Below, piece after piece: positions 6,961 through 14,366 of a DNA stretch of 16,639 nucleotides (positions are counted from its first letter, which is position 1; every line of letters begins with the position of its first letter). This DNA is from DASQHY01 sp036390175 (GTDB lineage Bacteria > Acidobacteriota > Terriglobia > Acidiferrales > UBA7541). The stretch is taken from assembly GCA_036390175.1 (NCBI GenBank), contig DASWCG010000285.1, positions 1 through 16,639 of the forward strand, in the 5' to 3' direction. The position numbers were made by a program, and so were the translations under genes. The notes under the pieces are model-generated. The model was not told the origin of the DNA, ran no database searches, and saw only the letters and a program-made list of their open reading frames with translations.

Positions 6961-7013
6961 ACCGTTAGACCCGAAAGGGTCTCGGGGGTTCGCGAATCCC
7001 TCCTCCTCCGCCA
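6961..7013 (+). repeat. tRNA-Ser 3' fragment (att-like direct repeat)
   Basis: This repeats, in the same orientation, bases 4576-4626 of the tRNA-Ser gene: the 3' side of the anticodon stem, the variable arm, the T arm, the acceptor 3' strand and CCA. All 51 nt are identical except for an extra CG in the T loop, turning TTCGAA into TTCGCGAA. Similarity stops at both ends exactly, and there is no 5' half, so this is not a tRNA gene. It fits an attR-type scar of integration at a tRNA 3' end. Confidence 0.88.
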
Positions 7014-7172
7014 GCCGCGTGATTGCGCCGTTCGTATTCGTTGACTTTCTCTCGCCAAGGGGATGGCCCTGCTGTTAATCCTTACGCGGAGTGGTCATTC
7101 CTCGAGCAACACAGGGAAGACCTGCGACTTTAGACTAGCGAAACTGGTAAGATAAGCACCCTTCAGAGAAAC

Positions 7173-8975
7173 GTGGTCATGTATGTGCCCCGGATAACGC
7201 GATGGGTCATCGGCATTTGGGTGCTGGTCGCCGGCACGTACGCGCTGATGTCCCTGCCGCTGAAGCCGGGGCCGGCGCTCACGGCCTTCGACGACATTGT
7301 CCTGTGCCTCGCGCCGCTGCTGGCCAATGCCGGACTGCTCCTCAACGCGGGCTCCGCGAATTGGCGGCGCAATCTTTTCTGGATGCTGCTGGCGCTGGGC
7401 TGCACAGTTTGGATGGCGGGGCAATTTGTCTGGACCTATTACGAAGTCTATTTGCATCGGTCCATCCCCACTGGATCTCCTTCGGACATCATCTTCTTCT
7501 TGCATGGCATTCCCACGATGGCGGCGATTGCGCTGCAGCCGCACAAAGACCAGCAAGCCCGCAAGCTGAGCAACGGTTATGTGGACTTCACCTTGCTCCT
7601 GCTCTGGTGGGTCTATCTCTTTTTGTTTACGGTTTCGCCGTGGAATCTGGCCGTTTCCGAGCCGGCGTTGTACGACCACACGTACAACATCCTGTCCAAC
7701 ATCCAGAACATGGTGATTGTGGGAGGATTCGGTGTTTTGTGGCTGAGGGCGAAGGGACCCTGGCGGGTGGTCTACGCGCACTTGATGGGTGCCGCGAGCG
7801 CCTACATGTTGATTTCGTTGACGGGCATCGATCAGGAGAAATACTCCACCGGAAGTTTGTACGGCATTCCGATACTGGTATCGTTTCTCTGGTACGGCAC
7901 CGCAGGGGTAAGCGCATACCGATTGAAGCTGCATCAGCAAGCCAGTCAGCAGGCGCCCGCCGGAAGCGAGGCCGTGGACCAGCCCTCCCCGGATGAGGGC
8001 GTGTGGTTGCCCCGCGTGGCGATGGCTACTATCATTTCTCTGCCTTTTCTTGCGCTCTGGGACTTTTGGTTCAGCGGCGAAATCCAGCCAGTAAGGGACT
8101 TCCGGTTGCTGGTGACGGTTCTTGCCGCGATCCCCCTAGGCATTCTGATCTTCTTGCGTCAGCAACTGCTGGGCAAGGAGCGCCTCCGGCTGCTCGAGGA
8201 ATCCAGGCAATCCATTCAAGACTTAAAGCACCTCCAGGCACAAATGGTGCAGTCGGAGAAGCTGGTGTCGCTCGGGCAACTCGCCGCCGGGGCGGCTCAT
8301 GAAATCAACAATCCCCTCACGGCCATACTCGGTTATGCGGAGTTGCTCACCGAAGATGCGTCTGCAGGCGAGTCTGTGCAATCGCTGGCCTCCAAGATCC
8401 GCGACCAGGCGCGGCGAACCAAGCAGCTCGTCACCAGCCTGCTTAGCTTTGCCCGGCAGGTTCCGGCGGAGCGTACGCTCCTGGATATCAACGCCATCGT
8501 GACGAATGCCCTGCAGCTCCATGCTCTGAATCTGCGCAACGATCATATTCGCATCGAGACTCAACTGGAGCCCGTCCTGCCGGGGGTCCGCGGTGACTCC
8601 ACACAGCTCCTCCAGGTTTTCTTCAACGTCCTCAGCAACGCCACGGATGCCATGGAAGAATCCGGCGGCGTTTTGACGGTAAAGACCAAGCGCGAGCGTT
8701 CCCAGGTGGTCATTCTGTTCTCCGACATGGGGCCGGGCGTCATGGAACCGCATCGCGTGTTTGACCCCTTCTACACGACCAAGCCGGTCGGCAAAGGGAC
8801 GGGCCTGGGGCTGAGCATCTGCTACGGATTGATTCGCGAGCACGAAGGGCTCATCTGCTGCTACAACCGGCCCGAAGGCGGCGCGACGTTTCGCATCGAA
8901 CTCCCCGCAGTCCTCACGTTGTTCCCGCAGCGGGAAACAACTGCGCCCGTACGGCCCAAAGCCCCGCAGGGATGA
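7173..8975 (+). CDS. Membrane sensor histidine kinase
   Basis: The 600-aa protein has about ten hydrophobic segments in residues 8-330 with short loops, a short linker with coiled-coil character (about 335-365), and then a kinase core. The H box is AAHEINNPLTAILGYAE with the phospho-acceptor His376. The N box is NVLSNATDAME (Asn489), G1 is DMGPG (Asp518), and the F and G2 boxes are FDPFYTTK and GTGLGLSI. The HEINNPL form resembles NtrB/HPK4-type kinases. It would autophosphorylate in response to a membrane or ligand signal. No receiver domain or response-regulator gene is nearby. The start is GTG 7173 or ATG 7179, with only a weak ribosome site. Its stop overlaps the start of the ABC ATPase gene (ATGA), so the two are translationally coupled. 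Confidence 0.92.
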   Translation: MVMYVPRITRWVIGIWVLVAGTYALMSLPLKPGPALTAFDDIVLCLAPLLANAGLLLNAGSANWRRNLFWMLLALGCTVWMAGQFVWTYYEVYLHRSIPTGSPSDIIFFLHGIPTMAAIALQPHKDQQARKLSNGYVDFTLLLLWWVYLFLFTVSPWNLAVSEPALYDHTYNILSNIQNMVIVGGFGVLWLRAKGPWRVVYAHLMGAASAYMLISLTGIDQEKYSTGSLYGIPILVSFLWYGTAGVSAYRLKLHQQASQQAPAGSEAVDQPSPDEGVWLPRVAMATIISLPFLALWDFWFSGEIQPVRDFRLLVTVLAAIPLGILIFLRQQLLGKERLRLLEESRQSIQDLKHLQAQMVQSEKLVSLGQLAAGAAHEINNPLTAILGYAELLTEDASAGESVQSLASKIRDQARRTKQLVTSLLSFARQVPAERTLLDINAIVTNALQLHALNLRNDHIRIETQLEPVLPGVRGDSTQLLQVFFNVLSNATDAMEESGGVLTVKTKRERSQVVILFSDMGPGVMEPHRVFDPFYTTKPVGKGTGLGLSICYGLIREHEGLICCYNRPEGGATFRIELPAVLTLFPQRETTAPVRPKAPQG

Positions 8976-9787
8976 ATACTCCGGCCATCGTAACGGAAAA
9001 GCTTTCTCGCCGTTTTGGGGAATTGGTGGCGGTAGACCGCATGGACCTGGCCGTGGAAGGCGGCCAATTCTTCGGGTTCCTGGGTCCCAATGGGGCAGGC
9101 AAGTCCACCACCATCAAGATGCTCACGGGATTGCTTGCGCCGAGTTCCGGCCGGATGCGTTTGCTGGGCCTCGATTTTGAAACCAATGCGCTCGAGGTCA
9201 AGCGGCAGATCGGCGTGGTGCCGGAAGGCCTGGGTCTGCTTGACCGTCTGACCGGCGCCGAGTACCTGCGCTTTGTGGCGCAGATGTACGGCCTGGACCG
9301 CAGCACGGCAGCGCAGCGCGCGGCCGAATTGCTCGAATTCATGCAGCTTGCCGACCGCCCGAAGAGCCTCATCGCCGACTATTCCCACGGGATGCAGAAA
9401 AAACTGGCGCTGGCCGCTGCGGTCATTCACAGTCCAAGAATTTTGTTCCTCGATGAGCCGTTCGAAGGGGTGGACGCGCTGGCCGCCGGCGCATTGAAAG
9501 CTATGCTGCAGCGCATGACCGCGCGCGGCATCACGATTTTTCTCACTTCGCACGTGCTCGAAATCGTCGAGCGCTTGTGCAGCCACGTGGCGATCATCCA
9601 CAAAGGGCGGCTGGTGGCCCAGGGCTCGCTCGAAGAGCTGCGCGCGGGCGTCGCGGCGTCCTCCGCGCTGGCCCGCCGGGAAGCTCCAGCGGACGGCGAG
9701 AAGCTCACCCTCGAGCAGATTTTTGTCTCCATTGTCGGCGAAGAGGGCGGACGGCGCCCGATGGAGGAGCTGTCGTGGCTGATGTAG
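8972..9787 (+). CDS. ABC transporter ATP-binding protein
   Basis: The 271-aa ATPase has Walker A GPNGAGKST (38-46), a signature region YSHGMQKK (137-144), Walker B ILFLDEP (157-163) and the switch His in LTSHVLE (near 192). A Pro-Glu at the Q-loop position and the SHG signature are usual in ABC-2 type exporter ATPases, so it is probably active. It powers the permease encoded next. The ATG overlaps the kinase stop by 4 nt, and the 3' end overlaps the permease start by 13 nt, so the three genes form one operon. Confidence 0.95.
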   Translation: MNTPAIVTEKLSRRFGELVAVDRMDLAVEGGQFFGFLGPNGAGKSTTIKMLTGLLAPSSGRMRLLGLDFETNALEVKRQIGVVPEGLGLLDRLTGAEYLRFVAQMYGLDRSTAAQRAAELLEFMQLADRPKSLIADYSHGMQKKLALAAAVIHSPRILFLDEPFEGVDALAAGALKAMLQRMTARGITIFLTSHVLEIVERLCSHVAIIHKGRLVAQGSLEELRAGVAASSALARREAPADGEKLTLEQIFVSIVGEEGGRRPMEELSWLM

Positions 9788-11445
9788 CGCAGCCCGCAAG
9801 CCTCGCCGCGCAGGTCTTGCTCATCGCGCGCCTGCGCTGGACGATCTTCCGGAGCAGGCTGCGGCAGCGCAACGCCGCAATCGAGCTGATTGGCCTTCTC
9901 ATCACCGGCCTGTTTTCCGCCCTGTTCATTCTCGGCACGGGCACGGGCATCGCCGTGGGCGCCTATTTCATTGCGGCAAAGAATCGCCTGGATCTGCTCG
10001 GCTTTCTTTTCTGGGGAATTTTTCTCGCCTGGCATCTTTTCCCTGTGATGATGTCTTCTTTCACCGTGCAGTTTGATTTCCGGAGCCTGCTGCGCTTTCC
10101 GCTGAGCCTGCCCGCGTTTTACATCCTCAGCGTGGCCTATGGACTCGCTGATCTCGCAGCGCTGGGGTCGCTCTTTTGGTGCTTGTGCCTGCTGGGCGGG
10201 GTTGGGTTTGCCCGGCCCGAGTTGCTCCCCGCGGCGACGCTCGTCGTCGCCATCTTTGCGGCGATGAACGTGGTACTCGACCGCATGATCGGTGTGTGGC
10301 TCGAGCGGCTGCTGGCGCAGCGCCGCACCCGGGAAGCGCTTGTGGCCCTGTTCATTCTGGCGATGGTGGGACTGCAGTTTTCGGGAATGATTGGGGAGCG
10401 CTGGGGCCCGCGCCTTTTTTCCAGGGGGCAGGCCGTGCTGCCCTATCTCCGGGGACTTCCTCCGAGCCTCGCCGGGACGGCGCTCGAGGCCGCGGCAAAA
10501 AGTCATCCGGCAATTCTTTTCGCCTCGACGGCAGGGCTCGCCGGCTACGGAGTCCTGTTCGGCTATTTCCTCTGGCGGCGCTTGCGCGCCCAGTACCGCG
10601 GAGAAGAGCTGAGCGAATCGCGCGCTCCCGGGAAGAGCGTATCCGTGGCGAAAAGGCCGGGGGAAGCCGCCGGGACGCCTTCCGCAATCGCGGCGTGGCT
10701 TCCGGGGCCGGTTGCGGCGATGGCTGAGAAAGAGCTGCGCTACCTGGTACGCAACAGCATTACCTTGATGAATCTGTTCGTGCCTCCGCTGGTCAGCGTA
10801 TTTCTCGCCTACCAATTGGGCCATTTTTCCAGAATAGCGGGGCGCCCCGGGCCTGCGCCGGCGCCTTCCCAATTTTTGTTCCCGGGGTTGATCGGTTATA
10901 TCCTTCTGCTTGTCACCGCGCCCGCTTACAACTGTTTTGCCTATGATGGCCGCGGGATTCAGACCTATCTCGTCGTGCCGGTGCGCTTCAAAGAAATCCT
11001 GCTCGGAAAAAATCTGGCGACGGGCTTGGTGCTGGCATTCGAAGCGCTTCTGACGGGAACTTTGCTGAGCTTCCTGATCGGCCTTCCGCCGTTCGCCGTG
11101 CTGATGGCCACTTGGAGCGGCGTGGTTTTCGTGACCCTCATCCAGCTCACCGTGGGAAACCTGACGTCGCTCTATTACCCGCGCCGGCTGGAGTTCGGGC
11201 AATTGCGCAACCAGCGCGCTTCGGGGATCACTGTGCTCGTCCTGCTGGGAATGCAGTTCGCCCTGATTCTCGTTATTTCAGGGGTGTTTCTTCTGACGCG
11301 CTGGCTGGCCGGCCTGTGGGCCACGTTTGCGCTGTTTTTGGTCTTGAGCGCCGGCGCCGCGGGAATTTACGGCGTGATCCTCGAAAAGTGTTCCGCGATT
11401 GCCGTCGCCCAGCGCGAAGTCCTCAGCGAAAAACTCTGTCGCTGA
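9775..11445 (+). CDS. ABC-2 type transporter permease
   Basis: The open frame extends back to 9577, but that part is a shadow of the ATPase gene. GTG at 9775 has GGAGGAG 5 nt upstream and gives a 556-aa protein. It has two hydrophobic halves with about ten to twelve TM segments in total: roughly residues 30-75, 85-130, 140-175, then 330-400 and 410-540. A hydrophilic stretch at about 270-310 separates them. The size and two-part layout fit large ABC-2 or putative ABC exporter permeases that pair with a single ATPase. The substrate is unknown. Lying in an operon with a histidine kinase suggests the kinase senses a compound or envelope state linked to export. Confidence 0.85.
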   Translation: MADVAQPASLAAQVLLIARLRWTIFRSRLRQRNAAIELIGLLITGLFSALFILGTGTGIAVGAYFIAAKNRLDLLGFLFWGIFLAWHLFPVMMSSFTVQFDFRSLLRFPLSLPAFYILSVAYGLADLAALGSLFWCLCLLGGVGFARPELLPAATLVVAIFAAMNVVLDRMIGVWLERLLAQRRTREALVALFILAMVGLQFSGMIGERWGPRLFSRGQAVLPYLRGLPPSLAGTALEAAAKSHPAILFASTAGLAGYGVLFGYFLWRRLRAQYRGEELSESRAPGKSVSVAKRPGEAAGTPSAIAAWLPGPVAAMAEKELRYLVRNSITLMNLFVPPLVSVFLAYQLGHFSRIAGRPGPAPAPSQFLFPGLIGYILLLVTAPAYNCFAYDGRGIQTYLVVPVRFKEILLGKNLATGLVLAFEALLTGTLLSFLIGLPPFAVLMATWSGVVFVTLIQLTVGNLTSLYYPRRLEFGQLRNQRASGITVLVLLGMQFALILVISGVFLLTRWLAGLWATFALFLVLSAGAAGIYGVILEKCSAIAVAQREVLSEKLCR

Positions 11446-11603
11446 CGCTTCTCTCATTCATAGCGCAGCGCCACGCCGTCCTTCCACGCCCGTCCGTGGT
11501 GGCCGGGCCGCGCGGCACTATGGTAAATTCGCCCGGCGTTGAAACCCTTCTACGCGGTTACTCGTCGAAGGATTTTTAGGATCCTGTGCCAAAGGATGTG
11601 GCC

Positions 11604-13826
11604 ATGAAGCCGAGCCTGCTCTCAATAGGTCGTGCCTTGCTTCTCGTGCTGTGCTTTCTGATTCCTCTGGGCGCGGACGCGCAAACTCCGCAAGTGGATC
11701 TCCATCTATTCGTCGGCATCCCCGCCGTCTCCGGCTACGAGCAGGAACTGGCCGGCCGGATTCGCGACGAGTTGAAACTGCTCTCTCCGAACACCGACAA
11801 CCTCGGCAACGTTTACGTCACGCTCGGCAGCGGCTCGCCGCACCGCCTTCTGGTCGCGCCCATGGACGAGCCCGGCTACATCGTCAGCGCCATCACCACG
11901 GACGGCTATCTGCGCGTGCAGCGTCTCCCGCAGACCGCGCCGCATCCGCTGTTTGATCTGCTGCACTCGGCTCAGCCCGTCTGGGTAATGACGCGCAGCG
12001 GAAAAAAAATCTCCGGCGTCGTCGCCGGACTCTCCGTCCATTTACTCCCCGCGCGCGTGAACCCTCCGAAGATGAATCATCCCGACGAAATGTACATTGA
12101 TATCGGCGCGGCGAGCGCCGCGGAAGTCCGCGCCGCCGGAGTGGACCTCCTCGACCCGATTGCCTTGAACCGCCAGCTCTATGTGCTGGGCAACGATGAA
12201 GTCGCCGGAGTCGCCGTCGGCGATCGCTTCGGCTGCGCCGCCTTGATGGAAATCCTGCGCAGCACCGATCCCCGGAAGTTAAGCGGCACGCTGACCGTTG
12301 CGTTTGTCACCCAGCAGTGGACCGGTGCGCGCGGCCTCGACCGCTTGCTGCAGGAAATTCATCCCGACGAAATGATTCTTGTGAACCGCATTGTCGCGCG
12401 GCGCCCTGCCGAGGCGGGCGCGCCCCCAAGCACAACCCCGCTCAAGGGGAAGCCCGGCAGCGGTTTGCTGCTCGGCGTCTCCGATCCCTCCGCCGACCTT
12501 TCCGGCCTGGCTCTCGAGTTGAAGCATTTGGCTGACTCGAAGCAGATCAAAGTCACCGCGGAAGCTTCTGCGCCACTGCGCCCTGCGACCGCGCAGCAAG
12601 TTCCGTTGCCGCAGCGTTACGCGCAGCTCAGTGTGCCGCTGGCTTGGCCGGCGACACCGGGCGAGATTTTGAGTGCGGAAGATTTGAAGAACTTGACGGA
12701 TGTTCTGGAAACCTACGTCGGCGCGGCTTCCAACGAAGGCCGCGGCGCTGCGTTGGACAACGCCCCCGGCGCCGGCCATCCCTCGACGCTCGAGACATTG
12801 GTCAACACCTACGGCGCCAGCGGGCATGAAGGAAACGTTCGCGAAGCCGTCCAAAAGCTTCTCCCCAGTTGGGCAAAACCGGAAACTGATGCAGCGGGAA
12901 ACCTGATTCTGCACGTGGGGAAGACGCTCCCGGGCAGCAAGACGCCTCGCATCGCTATTGTCGCTCACATGGATGAGATCGGCTATCAGGTGAAGTCCAT
13001 CGATGCGGATGGACGCCTTGTCGTGAGCGTTCTCGGCGGCGGCTTCACCGAATACTATCTTGGGCACGTCGTGCTGGTGCACACCAGCAGCGGCGACAAG
13101 GCCGGCGTGCTGGAGTTGCCGAGCGGCTCGGACAAGCCCGGATTCGAATGGCCGCGCAGCCTCCGCGCCATGGATGAGCCTGTGCGCGTGGACGTGGGAG
13201 CGCATTCGCCATCGGATGTGGAAAAGTTTGATATCCAGGCGGGCGACTGGATCACCATCCCGAAAAAATACCGCGCGCTGCTGGGTCGCCGCGCCAACGG
13301 ACGCAGCTTCGATGACCGGGTCGGTTGCGCGGCGCTGGTCGAAGCGGTGCGCGGCCTCACCCCGGGCCTCTCGGGGCGCGACGTCACCTTCGTCTGGTCC
13401 ACAGAAGAAGAAGTCGGCCTGAAGGGCGCGGCGGCATACGCGCAACGTGTCGCGAAAGAAGGTCGTGCGCCGGATTATGTTTTCGCGGTGGACACGTTTG
13501 TCAGTTCGGATTCCCCGCTCGAGAGCAAGCGCTTCGCCGATGCGGAAATCGGCAAAGGCTTCGTGGTTCGCGCCGTGGACGGCTCCAGCATCACGCCGCG
13601 CAACTTTGTGGACCGCGTCGTAAAGCTCGCCCGCGCCAACGGCATCGCTGTCCAGTACGGCGTGACCGGCGGCGGCAACGATGGTTCCGCGTTTTTGAAA
13701 TATGGCACGGTGAACATTCCCCTGGCGTGGCCGCTGCGCTATTCCCATTCCCCCGGCGAGGTCATTGACACGCGCGACCTCGACGCGCTCGCTGGCATCC
13801 TCGCGGTCCTCGCCCGAAGCTGGTAG
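11604..13826 (+). CDS. Secreted tandem M42-family aminopeptidase, N-terminal copy degenerate
   Basis: The 740-aa protein starts with a signal peptide (hydrophobic LLLVLCFLIPLGADA, cleaved near residue 27). ATG at 11604 has AAAGGA 7 nt upstream and is preferred over GTG 11586. Two M42 peptidase domains follow. The C-terminal copy (about 392-740) has every ligand of the two-metal site: AHMDEIG (His455, Asp457), FDDR (570-571), TEEEVG (601-603), VDT (Asp630) and RYSHSPGE (His715). The N-terminal copy (about 32-375) aligns but reads APMDEPG (Pro86 for His), QQ at 237-238 for EE, Asn261 for Asp, and has lost the RYSH segment, so it should not be catalytic. M42 enzymes are usually single-domain, about 350 aa, and assemble into tetrahedral dodecamers. 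Here the dead copy may be structural or inhibitory. The gene stands alone after the ABC operon. Confidence 0.88.
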   Translation: MKPSLLSIGRALLLVLCFLIPLGADAQTPQVDLHLFVGIPAVSGYEQELAGRIRDELKLLSPNTDNLGNVYVTLGSGSPHRLLVAPMDEPGYIVSAITTDGYLRVQRLPQTAPHPLFDLLHSAQPVWVMTRSGKKISGVVAGLSVHLLPARVNPPKMNHPDEMYIDIGAASAAEVRAAGVDLLDPIALNRQLYVLGNDEVAGVAVGDRFGCAALMEILRSTDPRKLSGTLTVAFVTQQWTGARGLDRLLQEIHPDEMILVNRIVARRPAEAGAPPSTTPLKGKPGSGLLLGVSDPSADLSGLALELKHLADSKQIKVTAEASAPLRPATAQQVPLPQRYAQLSVPLAWPATPGEILSAEDLKNLTDVLETYVGAASNEGRGAALDNAPGAGHPSTLETLVNTYGASGHEGNVREAVQKLLPSWAKPETDAAGNLILHVGKTLPGSKTPRIAIVAHMDEIGYQVKSIDADGRLVVSVLGGGFTEYYLGHVVLVHTSSGDKAGVLELPSGSDKPGFEWPRSLRAMDEPVRVDVGAHSPSDVEKFDIQAGDWITIPKKYRALLGRRANGRSFDDRVGCAALVEAVRGLTPGLSGRDVTFVWSTEEEVGLKGAAAYAQRVAKEGRAPDYVFAVDTFVSSDSPLESKRFADAEIGKGFVVRAVDGSSITPRNFVDRVVKLARANGIAVQYGVTGGGNDGSAFLKYGTVNIPLAWPLRYSHSPGEVIDTRDLDALAGILAVLARSW

Positions 13827-13930
13827 GCAATGCTTTGGCACCGTCTGCGCCGCCACGTGGGATTCTTCGCGCCGTAAAATTTTTCGCGCCGACGCGCCTC
13901 AATCGAGATTTTTTGAATCGGTAGCTCGCG

Positions 13931-13959
13931 TTGACACCCTCGGGAGCCTTGGTTAAACT
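13931..13959 (+). promoter_or_regulatory. Strong promoter of the truncated tRNA-Asn
   Basis: TTGACA (13931-13936) and TAAACT (13954-13959) are spaced by exactly 17 nt, about 45 nt before the tRNA 5' end. The promoter looks intact even though the tRNA is not, so it now points into the island sequence downstream. Confidence 0.7.
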
Positions 13960-14003
13960 GAATGAGCTTGTGCCACCGAATTTTTCCCCCTCAGTGGCCC
14001 TGC

Positions 14004-14041
14004 TCTCCGGTAGCTCAACGGTAGAGCATTCGGCTGTTAAC
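14004..14041 (+). pseudogene. tRNA-Asn 5' half, truncated in the anticodon loop
   Basis: The acceptor 5' strand (14004-14010), T8-A9, D arm GCTC-AACGGTA-GAGC (14013-14027), anticodon stem 5' strand TTCGG (14029-14033) and loop CTGTTAA with anticodon GTT (14036-14038) are all present. After C14041 the sequence departs from a tRNA: there is no variable loop, T arm or acceptor 3' strand here or elsewhere in the window. This copy cannot give a tRNA. Confidence 0.85.
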
Positions 14042-14053
14042 TATACAGCCGAA
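14029..14053. repeat. Inverted repeat spanning the tRNA/island junction
   Basis: TTCGGCTG (14029-14036), from the tRNA, is mirrored by CAGCCGAA (14046-14053), from the foreign side, around TTAACTATA. Two 8-bp inverted arms about a short centre is the form of the core site of a tyrosine recombinase. Anticodon loops are known targets of such integrases. Confidence 0.65.
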
Positions 14054-14204
14054 CACCATAAACCCTTGTCGATTAGCTACTAAGCTATTCTCCTCTAGTT
14101 TTTCCCCAGCTGTGCCCCCGCCAGTTTTCAACAACCGATTGTGAAGGAAGAGAAAGAAGCATTGTCTGCAACTAATTGAACAAAAGTGGCTTAGCTACAC
14201 AGAA
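14054..14204. other. AT-rich gene-free segment after the junction
   Basis: This 151-nt stretch is visibly richer in A and T than the genes around it. It has no ORF with protein-like features and no integrase. It leads straight into the 48-bp repeats. Confidence 0.5.
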
Positions 14205-14348
14205 GCATTATATACTTGCATTTATACGGCACAATTGACTTGTAGCTGGACAGCATCATATACTTGCACTTATGCGGCGCAATTGACTTGTAATCACACG
14301 GCATCATATACTTGTATTTACGCATCACAATAAGCTTGTAATGACCAA
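14205..14348 (+). repeat. Three tandem 48-bp repeats (six 24-bp units), iteron-like operator array
   Basis: The units start at 14205, 14253 and 14301, exactly 48 nt apart. Units 1 and 2 match at 38 of 48 bases and units 2 and 3 at 35 of 48. Each unit splits into two related 24-nt halves sharing the core ACTTGYA at 14214, 14238, 14262, 14286 and 14310, and as GCTTGTA at 14334. A 24-nt period puts the cores on nearly the same face of the helix, as for cooperative protein binding. The array ends 18 nt before the Fic start, so it is most likely the operator of that gene. Confidence 0.82.
14283..14312 (+). promoter_or_regulatory. Promoter inside the repeats, likely driving the Fic gene
   Basis: TTGACT (14283-14288) and TATACT (14307-14312) are spaced by 18 nt. 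The same pair occurs one unit earlier at 14235-14240 and 14259-14264. Each copy places the -10 box over an ACTTG core, so a repressor on the repeats would block polymerase. The nearer promoter gives a leader of about 50 nt. Confidence 0.6.
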
Positions 14349-14366
14349 TGAAGGATGGGAGGCTTC

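Larger units (their letters stand above)
4576..7013. mobile_element. Putative one-gene genomic island at tRNA-Ser
   Basis: The block is bounded by the tRNA-Ser 3' end (4576-4626) and its direct repeat (6961-7013). It holds a single cargo gene, the Asp-box protein, and no integrase or other mobility gene. Known tRNA-targeting elements keep an intact tRNA at one end and a 3' fragment at the other, as here. The missing integrase means either decay by deletion or mobilisation in trans. The cargo shows no evident base-composition break by eye. Confidence 0.5.

Noticed and set aside
6961..7013. A second tRNA-Ser gene
   Set aside because: Only the 3' part is present; acceptor 5' strand, D arm and anticodon loop are missing and the T loop has an insertion.
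9427..11202. A 591-codon minus-strand open frame opposite the ABC permease
   Set aside because: The product is rich in Q, R, E and K with no fold signals, whereas the plus strand gives a coherent membrane protein with a well-placed start.
12279..13856. A 525-codon minus-strand open frame opposite the M42 gene
   Set aside because: No recognisable domain, and the composition is typical of an antisense shadow; the plus strand has catalytic motifs, a signal peptide and a ribosome site.
14205..14348. The 48-bp repeats as a CRISPR array
   Set aside because: The repeats are contiguous and imperfect, with no unique spacers between conserved repeats, and no cas genes are present.
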